Position numbers and translations under genes: made by a program
DNA from: Begonia masoniana
Lineage: Eukaryota > Streptophyta > Magnoliopsida > Cucurbitales > Begoniaceae
Assembly (NCBI GenBank): GCA_022432975.1
Contig: CM039505.1
Span: forward strand, 23,097,916 to 23,161,915
DNA length: 64,000 bases
Reading direction: 5' to 3'
Part shown: piece after piece, positions 46,371 through 57,274 of the stretch
Layout: each line of letters opens with the position of its first letter
Numbering within the stretch: position 1 is the stretch's first letter
The notes under the pieces: model-generated
Databases searched by the model: none
Seen by the model: only the letters and a program-made list of their open reading frames with translations
What the model was told of the DNA's origin: nothing

Positions 46371-47287
46371 TATCAACATTAATTATTCAGTAGATGATAT
46401 TGACAAGGTTGAACAAGGTGTGTTTTACATCTTTGTTTTCTTTTCATTTTATATTTTCAATTCATTTTACCTAGTTGGTTTGTCAACTACATTTTGCATA
46501 TTTTATATCAACTAATGGAGATGAAGATAGGGTCCAATACTGATGGAATAGTTGAAGGCTTGAAGCGGATATTATTCTGCATTTTTTCAGCACTTTTTGA
46601 TTTTTGATAACGGATAATATTACTTACTTGATACTTTGATTTGATTTTATATTTTGCTATATTAACTGTTTTGTCTTTGAACTTATGAGATACTGAGATA
46701 GATATATTATTAAACAATTTTATTTATCATTTTGCATATTATTCGGTTTTTAGTTAACGAGGATCACTTACTCATCAATGAAAATTTATTAGAATTATCT
46801 CTTTTTGTCACATTTTTTAGAAAATTTAAAACTAGAATTATTTTAGTTTCATATATAAATTGTTGTACTCAAATTTTGAGTTGAGACATTGCATAATTCT
46901 ATTTATTTTTGGGGTATATAATATATTTTATATTGTTTTAAAATATTTTTTTTAATAATCTGACGAACCGAAACCAAACCGATAGTTTCGATTCTATTTT
47001 TGGTTCGTTCCAGCTGTTTTTCTGATCAGTTTCTGATCAAATCCAAAAAACTGGTTGCTTGTCGGTTCGGTTTGGTTTTACTCCAAAACCAAACCAAACT
47101 GACAAATGCACACCCCTAGTTCATATCTCTTTCTAATTTTTTGGTGGGCTGGCCTATGAAAACAATGGTGAAAGAGATAAAATTGAGCTTGATTGAAAAA
47201 TTGAAGGACAATTGTGCCAAAATAAAGGTGACGTAAAGTGGTTACTTGGGCTTGATTGAAACAAGAGCAATGGAGAAAGATAATTTT
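46371..47287. other. hAT 3' region and short flank
   Basis: Non-coding AT-rich sequence. Its last part (46965-47118) has repeated AACCGAAACC / GGTTCGGTTTGG strings mirroring those at 16560-16620, and ends CACCCCTA, the right hAT terminus. 47119-47287 is flank and shows no feature except the atttt duplication of J. Confidence 0.6.
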
Positions 47288-47759
47288 TGTGACAGCCCGA
47301 ATCCAGATCCCTATCAGCAGGATCCGAGAACCAAGCCATCACTCAGGACGGTTAACGAAAAACGGTAAACGGTGACTATTTTTTTTTACATTTAGAACAT
47401 TACACACAGGAAGAAAACCCTTACGGGAACTGGAGGCTGGAAGACGTAAAAACAGAAACAGAAGGCAGAAACCTATTGAAATCGGATTGCAGGAATGCCT
47501 GGCAGAAGGGATTCAGAATACTTAAAACAGAATTAGAAGACATGTAAAATTTTAAACCAGAGGAATAACAGACTTAAGAAAACAGGGAGACAGATGTAAA
47601 CTAAACTTTGGACATTTGGAATATCGGGTAAGGAGAAATCTGAAGAGTGCAGGAAGGAATGTAAAAAGAATCTGAATAACAGTTATAAATGGCAGCAGAA
47701 AACAAGAAATAAAGGCGGAAGACATAGGCAGAAGACTGGCGGGAAAAATCTATCGGATG

Positions 47760-48175
47760 ATGTAGTTTTGAAGGTAGAAGCAGAGATGATGTCAGTCGGA
47801 AGATACAGGCAGTAGATGAAATCGGATGAGGTGACGACGTCAGCCGGAAGATGGATGACGTCAGGCGGAAGACATAGGCAGCAAATGAAATCGGATGAGG
47901 GGATGACGTCAGCCGGAAGATGGATGACGTCAGCCGGAAGATACAGGCACCAGATGGAATCGGATGAGGTAAATAGTGGGTGACGTCATCGGAAGAGGAG
48001 ATGACGTCAAACAGAAGATGCAGGCAGCAGATGGAATCGGATGAGGTAAACAGTGGGTGACATCATCGGAAGAGGAGATGACGTCAGACGAAAGATGCAG
48101 GCAGCAGATGGAATCGGATGAGGTGATGACGTCAGCCGGAAGATGGATGACGTCAACTGGAAGATACAGACATTA
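47760..48175 (-). repeat. TGACGTCA-rich irregular array in J
   Basis: Eight perfect TGACGTCA sites by my count, plus TGATGTCA, TGACATCA and CGACGTCA variants, mostly as gatgacgtcagccggaagat and joined by gcagatggaatcggatgagg. On the element strand this reads ATCTTCCGGCTGACGTCATC, the same core as the C-family 54-bp unit. Confidence 0.9.
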
Positions 48176-49199
48176 AACGTAATCGGCAGAAGAAAGCCTA
48201 AGGCAGAAACACTGTTTGGCGGTAGATGGGAATAAGACAAAAATGTGAACAGTATCAATTGGTAGATATAGTTTCAAAGGTAAAAATTTTACAACTTTTG
48301 ACAGGAAGACACACAGACAGAGAGCATAAAAACAGAAGACATAAATGTCTCAGATTCTCAAACCACTTCAAAACATGGTTCTCGAGCACAACAGAGGGTA
48401 TAACAGAAACTTAAGAATAATCACACTGCATAGATAGCTCAAAAAACCAGAGACCATCCATGCATAGACTAACAGAAAATATTCCAAACCATTTCAGAAT
48501 ACATCAGAACATAATTCAACTGTCTAATACAGCACTAACAGAAGACATGGAAGTTGTAGAGCTTCAATACCCGATTCTAAACAAGGTTGGAGAACATACT
48601 TTACAATTGATAGATTCAAAGAAACAGACTGCATGGATAGTTCCAAAACCAGAAGTCATCCATGCACAAACTAACAGAAAATATCCCCAAACAATTCCAG
48701 AACATTCAGAACATAAATTCAACTGTCAAATACAGTAGTTTTTAAAACTTAGGCATCAAAATCTGTGCATTGTTTTAAAATCTGAGGATCAGTACAGAAC
48801 CTAACATATATTTGCAGAATTTCCAACACAAAAGTTTTAAATACATAAACAAAACATAGTTTAAAATTTCACTCTCTCAGTCGGGAATTTGTCTGACAGC
48901 CACAACCTGTGACAGCCCGAAATCGAACCCGATCGGGGTTCGGGATCGGAGCCATCACTCCGGGACAGTTAACAGAAAACGGGGACTATTTTTTTTTTGA
49001 ACATAGACAAAACAAGGAGCAGAACATCAGAGACAATCTGAACGTTTTCGAAACCTTAAAACTTCGCAGAGAGAGAGTGTCCTCTGGAGTAGAAATTTAA
49101 AACAGGTTTCATTAATGGATAACGGAACAGAAATTAGCATAAGGCTGGCGGAAGACTTAGTTTAAAACTAGAAGCAGTGATTGATTCAGATAAGACCAA

Positions 49200-49660
49200 A
49201 AATGAACGGAGTTCAGCGGAAGAGGCTGGGTAAAACTGGGCGGAAGAGCTTGGGTGACGTCAGCCGGAAGATGTGGTTTTAAACTGGGCGGAAGACTTAT
49301 GCTGACGTCAGCCGGAAGACAAATACACTGGGCGGATGACTTGGATGACGTCAGCCGGAAGACAGAGTTTCAAACTGGGCGGAAGGGCTTGGGTGACGTC
49401 AGCCGGAAGATGTAGTTTTAAACTGGGAGGAAGACTTATGCTGACGTCAGCCGGAAGACAAATACACTGAGCGGATGACTTGGATGACGTCAGCAGGAAG
49501 ACAGAGTTTTAAACTGGGCGGAAGACTTAGGCATATAACTGGGGCGGATGACAGAATTGACTTTGACTGGGGCAGATGACTAAGGCATATAACTGGGGCG
49601 GATGACAGAATTGACTTTGACTGGGGCGGATGACTAAGGCGTATAACTGGGGCGGATGAC
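49200..49660 (-). repeat. TGACGTCA and CTGGGCGGAAGA array in K
   Basis: Six TGACGTCAGC sites alternate with ctgggcggaagactt blocks at 40-50 bp spacing. From about 49530 on a second series, aactggggcggatgac, takes over without TGACGTCA. Confidence 0.88.
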
Positions 49661-50194
49661 TAAGTTTTCAAGGCAGAATTTGACAACTCTTTAACAGAAA
49701 GACATACCAACAGAGAGCAGAAAAACAGAAAACATAACAATTTTAGATTCTCAAACCAACTCAAAACATGGTTCTCGAGCTCAACAGAAGGCATACAGGT
49801 TTCAGACCTTCATTACAAATGATAGATTTCAAAAAAACAAACTGCATGGATAGCTCTAAAATTCGAGACCATCCATGCATGAACTTAACAGAAATATTCC
49901 AAACAAATCTCAGAATACTCTAGAATACAAACTTAACTGTCAAATACAGTGGTTTTAAACATTGACACAAAAGCTATGCATTGTTTCAGAGTTTCAGAGA
50001 CAGTACAGAATTTAACATGTGATTACAGAATTTTCCAAAACAGAAATTCTTACAACAAAAACCAGAATCTTCCAGAAAACTTAAACCTCGGGTCAGAATT
50101 TGTCTAACTGCAGCAACTACCCCGAGAGCTCGAGCCATCAACTACATCAGATCATCAGATTGAGGCACACAGTCCTTAGATTCGAGTTCAGTAC

Positions 50195-50706
50195 CTACAT
50201 CAGAGAGTTCAACTATGAGCCTAGAGCTCAGTAAGAACATATTAGAAAATGCAGTGATGCATATGCCATGCATGAACCTTTGCAGAAATACAGTGACATT
50301 ACAGAACATTACTTTTATCTGTCAGAAAGTGGGGCTTATAGGGAAAACAGGCGTAACAGAAGTGCACTAAAGGCACTAAAAATTCAGAAACAGAACACCA
50401 GATCCCGTCCCACACTTAACCAGTACATTACAGACAGTCAGATTTTATCTTTCTTCACTTCAAAGCAGGTGCAGAATACATTTTTGCATGAGCTTTTGGG
50501 AAAAACGTGTATGCATGGACTTTCTCAGTGCTTAAACTTAAACAGCAGGCAACAGAAATGACAGAACAAACTGTGAAGCAGAACATTTACAACTCAGAAC
50601 ATAAACTATACCATTTCTACCCAAGACAACCCGACAGAACATAAAACCTACCTAGTACCTCCATGATGTAGGGCCTTAAGGGCCAACCTAACGGGTATGA
50701 ACTTAC
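50195..50706 (-). other. Candidate LTR intron, solo LTR K
   Basis: Minus strand: ACAG/GTAAGTTC at 50706, GGCCCTTAAGGCCCTACATCA box (50663-50683), then TTCTTACTGAGCTCTAGGC and CTGATGTAG/GTAC at 50195. Confidence 0.5.
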
Positions 50707-51420
50707 CTGTTTGCTGCGGTGTCAGATGCTCGAATGTCCCTGGAATGCTCGGATCTGTAACATGAATGTACAGAATTTAAACGCTACAAATGCTAACTAA
50801 TATCTCGTAGGAAATGCAGCAACCACACTTAAACACTTTAGAAACACACACCAACGTGTTTTCATCCAAAACAGTGAGTTTTCACCAAAAACCGAAACCC
50901 TAAACTTCGGTAAAAACTCACTTTAAACTCGTCCAAACTTGGTAGCATTAAAAGACGCTCACCTTTGCTGAAGAAAATGAAGAAATGCTGGAGAAACAAA
51001 GTGTAGAAGTTTTGTTTCAATCGCCTAGAAGAGAGAAAGCCGAGAGAGATGAGAGGAAGCAGAGAAGTGAATGAACATTCACATAGGAGGATGAACTTAG
51101 CTTCCTCAGCAAGTTGCCACTTAGCAATCATCCATTAGCTTACTGCCACCAACCTTAATTTCTCTCCAATTTGCCCTTCCATGCATTTCAAACTTATGTT
51201 TTGATTTAGTTACACATTAGTTTAGTTCTCCACTAATTATTCCAACAATTCCACCAAAACATTCCTTTGTATTAATACAATAATAATCCTGTTCGATAAT
51301 TTAAGCGATAATTTCCCCGGCCAAAAATGCCGGGCGTTACACAACCAACCCGAGAGCTCGAACCACCAGCCACCTATTCATCAGACTGAGGCACAAAGTC
51401 CTCATTTTCGGGTTCAGTAC

Positions 51421-51946
51421 CTACATCAGAGAGTTCATCTATGAGCCTAAAGCTCAGTAAGAACATATAAAATGCAGTGATGCATATGCTATGCATGCGG
51501 TTTTCAGAAACTCAGTGACAGTACAGTACATTACGTTTCAGTGGCAGAGGGGTATAAGTGGGGCTTATAGGGGAACTGGCGAACAGTGGGTGCACTATCA
51601 TGCACAAATAGTTATACGGTACAGTACAGAAACAGATCTGGGGGCTAGTCCTCGTCCCACACTTAACCGATACATTTCAGTTAGATTTTATCTTGTTTAG
51701 TTTCAAACAGTGTACAGAAATCGGTTTTGCATGAACTTTCGGTGAAAACGTGTATGCATGAACATTTTCAGTGCCTGAACTTACAATAGCAGAAGACAGA
51801 AATAATTGAACATACTGTGAAGCAGAACACAGACAACTCAGAACATAAACTATAACGTTTCTACCCAAAACAACCCGACAGAAATGAAACACCTAGTACC
51901 TCCGTGATGTAGGGCCTTAAGGGCCAACCTACAGTTATGAACTTAC
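51421..51946 (-). other. Candidate LTR intron, solo LTR J
   Basis: Same features as in K: donor at 51946, the GGCCCTTAAGGCCCTACATCA box, TTCTTACTGAGCTTTAGGC, and acceptor TGTAG/GTAC at 51421. Confidence 0.5.
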
Positions 51947-52594
51947 CTGTTATCCGCGATGCAGTTAGCTGGAAAGTCTCGAAAATGCACAGATCTGTAA
52001 CATGCACGTAGAGAAATAAACAATGCTGCAAATGTTAACTAATAACTTGGAAGATTATGCAGTTAACCTCATTCAGACTTGAAGAAAAAAACGAATGTGT
52101 TTCCATACAAAAACCGAGAGTTTTCTCCAAAATAGCTTAACCTAAAACTTCATCAAACTCATACTTTTACTCGTCCAAATTTGTTAGCATGAGTAGACAC
52201 TTACCTTTTTGCTGAAGGGAACAGAAGAAACAGGAGAAAACAAAGTGTTGATACTTTGCCACAATCGCCTGGACAAGAAGAACATAGAGCAGTGGAAAGG
52301 AACAGATGAGAAGTGAGGGTTTCACGTAGGAGGAAGAACTTAGCTTCTTCAACAAGCTGTCACGTGTCACTCAAACATTGGTTTCCTCCCACCAACCTAA
52401 AATTCTTCCCCATTTACCCTGCCATTGGTTTTTAACCAATTTAGTTTCCACAAATTGATTTTATGAATCACATATGTTCGATTGAAAACATTAGCAATTA
52501 TTAAAAAAATACACATTGCATAAATATTCTCATTAATCACGTTGAATAATTTAAGGAATATTTACATGACAAAAATACCGGGTGTTACAATTTT

Positions 52595-53929
52595 CTTCTC
52601 GATGGGGCTGAAAATTTAGTGCAGAAGAATTCTTTTTACATAGATAGGCATGAAGTAATGCATGCCAAATCAAAAAAATTGGTATGATGAGCTTTGAATG
52701 AGGTCATTTGGACTAGAGGCCAATATGCCTTATCCTATGGGTCGGATCACTAAATGGGCTATGCCGAAAATTATTTTCCATAAATTGTTGGGAAGCTAGA
52801 CGTTTCACGACCTTGAGGACAAAGTCGATCTCAAGGTGGGAGTATTTATGCAAAATTAACTAAAATTGATCATTTAAGTATTTTAATTATGTTATTTTAT
52901 TATAAATAGATGGCATGAGAGTGGGTTGGAGAATTATTGAATATTGTCTATCTCAATCCTTCCTAAGAAGAGTCTAATTTTTGGACCTGTTTAACTTGGG
53001 ACCTGTGGTATCTTTATTTTTTGTTTTAGTGCTATGAATTCATTTTCTTATCATCAGAAACCTCACTAGACAAATTGATATGATTGAGGCAGAAGACGGT
53101 GTGAATTTCCTCTCTTTTCTTTCCCCTACATAGATACAAGCCCAAGTCTGGTTTCTTTTGGGATTCATTATCAATTTGGGAACAAAATAAATTATTTAAT
53201 GGAGCAATTGGGTGGAATTCTCCAGCTGATTCTAACTTTCATACTGAACACCTGAATAAGCAAGCGGCAGGGGTGCTACTGGACTGGCTAATTTATTTAT
53301 GCTTTTAGATGCATGTTATTTATATAACTTGTACTCAGAGGTCTTGCTCTTGCATCTCTCTTTGGTTGGGTTTTACAATTTTTATTTCAGTATATTGGAA
53401 TTAATTAATTGGTTAAAATTGTTTGTTTTATTTTGTATGCATAATTAATTTTTGTTGTGAATGAAAAACTAAAATGAATAATTTGTGAACATTTATAATT
53501 AGTTTCATGTTCATATTATTTGTGTATTTATATGAATAATTTTGTGAATTATTAGATGTCTAGCGATACATATAATTGATATATTTAAGCAACAACCACA
53601 GTTATGTAAAATTATTGTACTTAATTATACAAATATAATATGTTTTATCCAACATAAATTTTTATTATATTTTTATTATTAAATAGGATGAAATATCAAA
53701 TAATATTTTTTTAATCTACACACCATAGTTAAGAAAAAGAAAATAATTTGATTGTTCTATTATATAGTTTTAAATGAATTAAAACTTTAACCCATGTGTA
53801 AGTTTAGATTTATTTTCCATTACGACATGTTTTACATTGGTAGAATATGATGTGCTTGTTGGTCTCAATATTTAAATGATGAGTATTTGTATTTAATTTT
53901 ATTTTATTTATAACATGGGAAACAAATCG
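52595..53929 (+). other. AT-rich flank with a Ty3 polypurine trace
   Basis: ccttgaggacaaagtcgatc followed by tcaaggtgggagtat (52811-52845) resembles the 3' end of a Ty3 internal region and its polypurine tract, but no LTR is recognisable after it. The remainder is AT-rich with no gene or repeat that I can assign. Confidence 0.35.
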
Positions 53930-54719
53930 TGATATTCCTAAAGTAAAGGGTGATAACTATAAGGTTTTTAGGAAGGGTTAACTCTCTTTCATTTGAGATG
54001 GATGACATTGATTATGTTAGCAATATAGCCTAATGAATTATTAGCACTAGGACTCAGGAAGAACTTTGCTTAGTGAACAATGGAAGTGTTCCAATCATTT
54101 TAGTATGATGTTCACCAAGATTAAGATCTATATTAGTAGACATTTAGTCGATAACATAATAATGTCGTGACATTACTGAAATACTATTAAAGAACAATAG
54201 AAGACTTTAAATAAAGCACTAGTCAGCACTCTCACAAGGAAGTTATCAACCTTGATGCTCACTTATGTTAGAAATGTGGGAGAGCACATTATAAAAATAT
54301 GGGTCATTACAACTTTTTTAAAGACATTTTAGAATAAAGGTACGTCAATTTCATTTGTATCTTATGAATATAATATGAGTTATGTTATAGAACATGTAAT
54401 GACCTGCAATGAGGAAAAGTAGACAAACACATGTAATGACCCTCATTTTTATAATATGATCCTCATATATGATTCAAGTAGACAAACATTAATATTAGAG
54501 ATCATACATTCAGGTATCTGTAGTCTAGTTGTGGACTCATAAGATCTAAATTCTGTACTTCTTTCATATATGATTAATCATGATAGATGTTTATATGTTT
54601 GCATCATAAAGAGAATGAAGCAGTGGATGTCTTTAAAGATTATTAGGCAAAAGCAGATAAACAGTATTGTAAATTGAGAATGTCTTAGTAGATATACTAA
54701 AAATGGATATGTACCTGGT
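53930..54719 (+). pseudogene. Ty1/copia gag relic
   Basis: KGDNYKVFRKG near 53946 and, one frame over, FEMDDIDYV match the start of copia gags (GxNYxxW..hhxxMDIDYA). Near 54270 MLEMWESTL/CGRAHYKNMGHYN is a trace of the CCHC knuckle. Stops and frameshifts are everywhere. The relic is continued after solo LTR H. Confidence 0.5.
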
Positions 54720-55377
54720 CTAGTTGTAACACCCGGCATTTCGTCTATGTAATTATTTTCCGAATATGTAAGCGGAATTACTCCGATATTAATGCAATGA
54801 CTATTTTAATGAAATTGTCGACGTGTTCAATTGAATATGTATGATTCGTAAAACTGATTTGTGGAACTAAATAGTAATTTAGTTAAAAACCAATGGAAGG
54901 ACAAATTAGGAAACCAATTAAGGTTGGTGGGGGGTGGCCATTGGCTGCTTGACACTTGGCGACTTGTTGAAGAAGCCATGTTCTTTTCTCTTCCCTCCTA
55001 CGTGAAACCCTCATTTCTCATCTGCTTCTTTCCACTGCTCTCTATTTTCTCTCCTCCAGGCGACTGCAACCTTTCCAAAAGACTTCCATTCTTCTGTTTT
55101 CTCCAGTGAAGGTAATCATCTGCTAAAGTTAACGAGTTTGAATAAGTTAAAATGTGAGTTTTGTGGAAGTTTAAGGTTACGATATTCTGCGAAAACTCAC
55201 TGTTTTTGGATGAAAACACTTTAGTCTGTTTTCTAAAGGTTTGAATGAAGTTTGCTGCATATTCTACCATGTTATTAGTTAGCATTTGTAGCTTGTTGAT
55301 TTCCCTTTTCATGCACGTCATAGGTTCGTGCATCACTGAGGCAACACGTTCAAGACTCTCAACTCTACAGCAAACAG

Positions 55378-55906
55378 GTAAATTCATATCCGTAGGCTGG
55401 CCCTTAAGGCCCTACATCACGGAGACTCTAGGATTTTTACTTTTGTTGGGAGGTTTTTGGTAGATAAGTTGGAGTTATATTCTGAGTTGTCTGTTTTTCT
55501 CTTTAGGTTCTGTTGTGTTGTTTCTGTTGTCTACTGTTTTAATCTTAAGCACTGTGAATGTCCATGCATACACAATTTTCTCAAAAGTTTATGCAAAACT
55601 GTTTTCTGTATACAGTTTGAAGTTAAGAAAGATAAAATCCGACTGTAATGTAATTGTTAAGTGCGGGACGGGGACTGGCCTACTATTTCTGTTCTGTTCT
55701 GTTTCTGTTCTGTAAATCTGTTATGTGTCTGTCGTGCACTTTTCAGTTCCCCTATAAGCCCCACTTATACCCCTCTGCCAGTGAAACGTAATGTTCTGAA
55801 ATGTCACTGTATTTCTAAAAAGTTCATGCATAGCATATGCATCACTGCATTTGTTTTTATATGTTCTTACTGAGTTTTAGACTCATTGGTGAACTCCCTG
55901 ATGTAG
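55378..55906 (+). other. Candidate LTR intron, solo LTR H
   Basis: Donor ACAG/GTAAATTC at 55378 (weaker, +5 A), GGCCCTTAAGGCCCTACATCA box at 55399, TTCTTACTGAGTTTTAGAC, and acceptor TGATGTAG/GTAC at 55906. Confidence 0.5.
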
Positions 55907-56404
55907 GTACTGAACCCGTGAATGAGGACTTTGTGCCTCAAAATGATGATTTGATGTAGTTGGCAGATCGAGCTCATGGGGTTTGGTTGTGGCAGCTAGA
56001 CATATTTCTGATCAGAGAGAAAGAGGTTTTAAAGTTTTGTGTTATGTTTTAAAAACTTCTGTTATGGTGAATTATGGAAATACATGCCAAGTTCTGTACT
56101 GTTTCTGAAATTTTAAAACGATGTATGGCATCTGTACTGATGTTTAAAACCTCTGTATTTGACAGTTGAGTTTCTGTTCTGAAGTATTCTGGAATTGATT
56201 GGAATATTTTCTCTTTTAGGGTGTGCATGGATTATCTCTGATTTTAGAGCCATCCATACAATCTGCTTCCTTAAATTTCTGTCGTGTTTTCCTGATTTGT
56301 CCAAAATCATATTTTGAATCGTTTTTCTGAAGTTTGAAGCTTTCATACTTTCTGTCTTCACGACTTTTGTTTTTACGTAATCCTGTTAAAAGTTGTCAAC
56401 TCTG

Positions 56405-56815
56405 TCTTTTAAAGCACATCCACTGTTCTCTTTTGTTTATTCACATCCACCGCTGCCACTGTTCACTTTGTCTGATTCACATCCACCACTGCCACTGTTC
56501 ACTTTTGTCTTATTCACATCCACCGTTCACTTTTGTTTATTCACATCCACTGCTGCCACTGTTCACTTTTGTCTTATTCACATCCACCGTTCACTTTTGT
56601 TTATTCACATCCACCGTTCTCTTTTGTTTATTCACATCCACCACTGCCACTGTTTACTTTTGTCTTATTCACATCCACCGTTTACTTTTCTTTATTCACA
56701 TCCACCGTTCTCTTTTGTTTATTCACATTCACCGCTGCCACTGTTCACTTTTGTCTTATTCACATCCACCGTTGCCACTGTTCACTTTTGTCTTATTCAC
56801 ATCCACCGCTAGTAT
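56405..56815 (+). repeat. CACATCCACCG-type minisatellite in H
   Basis: Irregular 30-50 bp units built from ttattcacatccaccg, ctgccactgttcac and ttttgtctta. It gives long spurious ORFs (up to 199 codons) in all three plus frames. It occupies the place of the TGACGTCA arrays of J and K. Confidence 0.92.
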
Positions 56816-57274
56816 ATATCGCCCGCCCAGTTTACTTACATTTTCTACCTACGTCTTCTGCCCCGTTTTATTTACTCCTTCGGCCACAGATCACCCGATT
56901 ATGGTATTCACTGTAGCCTTTCTTTCAATATGACTTTCAGTTTATATTTCTCAATTATTTTCACTGCATGTATTTTATCACGTCGTTCTCTGCATGCCTG
57001 TCGTCCACCCAGCCTTTTATTTAAACGTTCAAAGTGTTCTGTCTCCCTGTTTTCTTCAGTCTTTTATTTCTGTGGTTCAAAAATTAATATGTTTTCTGAT
57101 TCTGTTCCAAGTATTCTGATTCCCTTCTGTTGTTTATTCTGCAGTTCGGTTTTTAGGGTTTGTTGTTTAAATGTTCATTCTGTTTAAAGTTCAAAAAAAA
57201 AATAGTCACCGTTTTGAATGTCTCAGAGTGATGGCTCCTCGGACTCCGATCGGGTCGGGGGCTGTCACACTAGT

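Larger units (their letters stand above)
16453..47118 (+). mobile_element. Decayed autonomous hAT transposon, interrupted by nested insertions
   Basis: The left end at about 16453 reads ATGGGGTGAGCAAAACC and the right end at 47118 reads TGCACACCCCTA, the imperfect inverted termini usual for plant hAT elements (CAGGGGTG type). Both ends are rich in runs like AACCGAACCGA. Between them lies a transposase pseudogene in three parts. I see no convincing 8-bp duplication (flanks ccttcgta and gttcatat), so the ends may be worn or shifted by a base or two. B, F and their passengers were inserted later. Confidence 0.7.
48908..51341 (-). mobile_element. Solo LTR K (2434 bp), same family as J
   Basis: On the minus strand it starts TGTAACGCCCGGCATTTTTG and ends GGGCTGTCACA, flanked by caacc (48903-48907 and 51342-51346). 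It sits inside J in the same orientation. Candidate intron: 50195-50706. Confidence 0.93.
47288..52589 (-). mobile_element. Solo LTR J (2863 bp without K)
   Basis: In element orientation (minus) it starts TGTAACACCCGGTATTTTTG and ends GGGCTGTCACA, flanked by atttt (47283-47287 and 52590-52594). There is no internal region. It is split by solo LTR K of the same family. It carries a TGACGTCA array and the candidate LTR intron. Confidence 0.92.
54725..57269 (+). mobile_element. Solo LTR H (2545 bp)
   Basis: TGTAACACCCGGCATTTCG to GGGGGCTGTCACA, flanked by ctagt (54720-54724 and 57270-57274). Its ends and LTR intron closely resemble J and K, so it belongs to the same wider family, but in the array position it has a different minisatellite. 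No internal region. Confidence 0.93.

Noticed and set aside
56334..56933. 199-, 139- and 127-codon overlapping ORFs
   Set aside because: All three frames are open over the same minisatellite of solo LTR H. The low-complexity products have no family.
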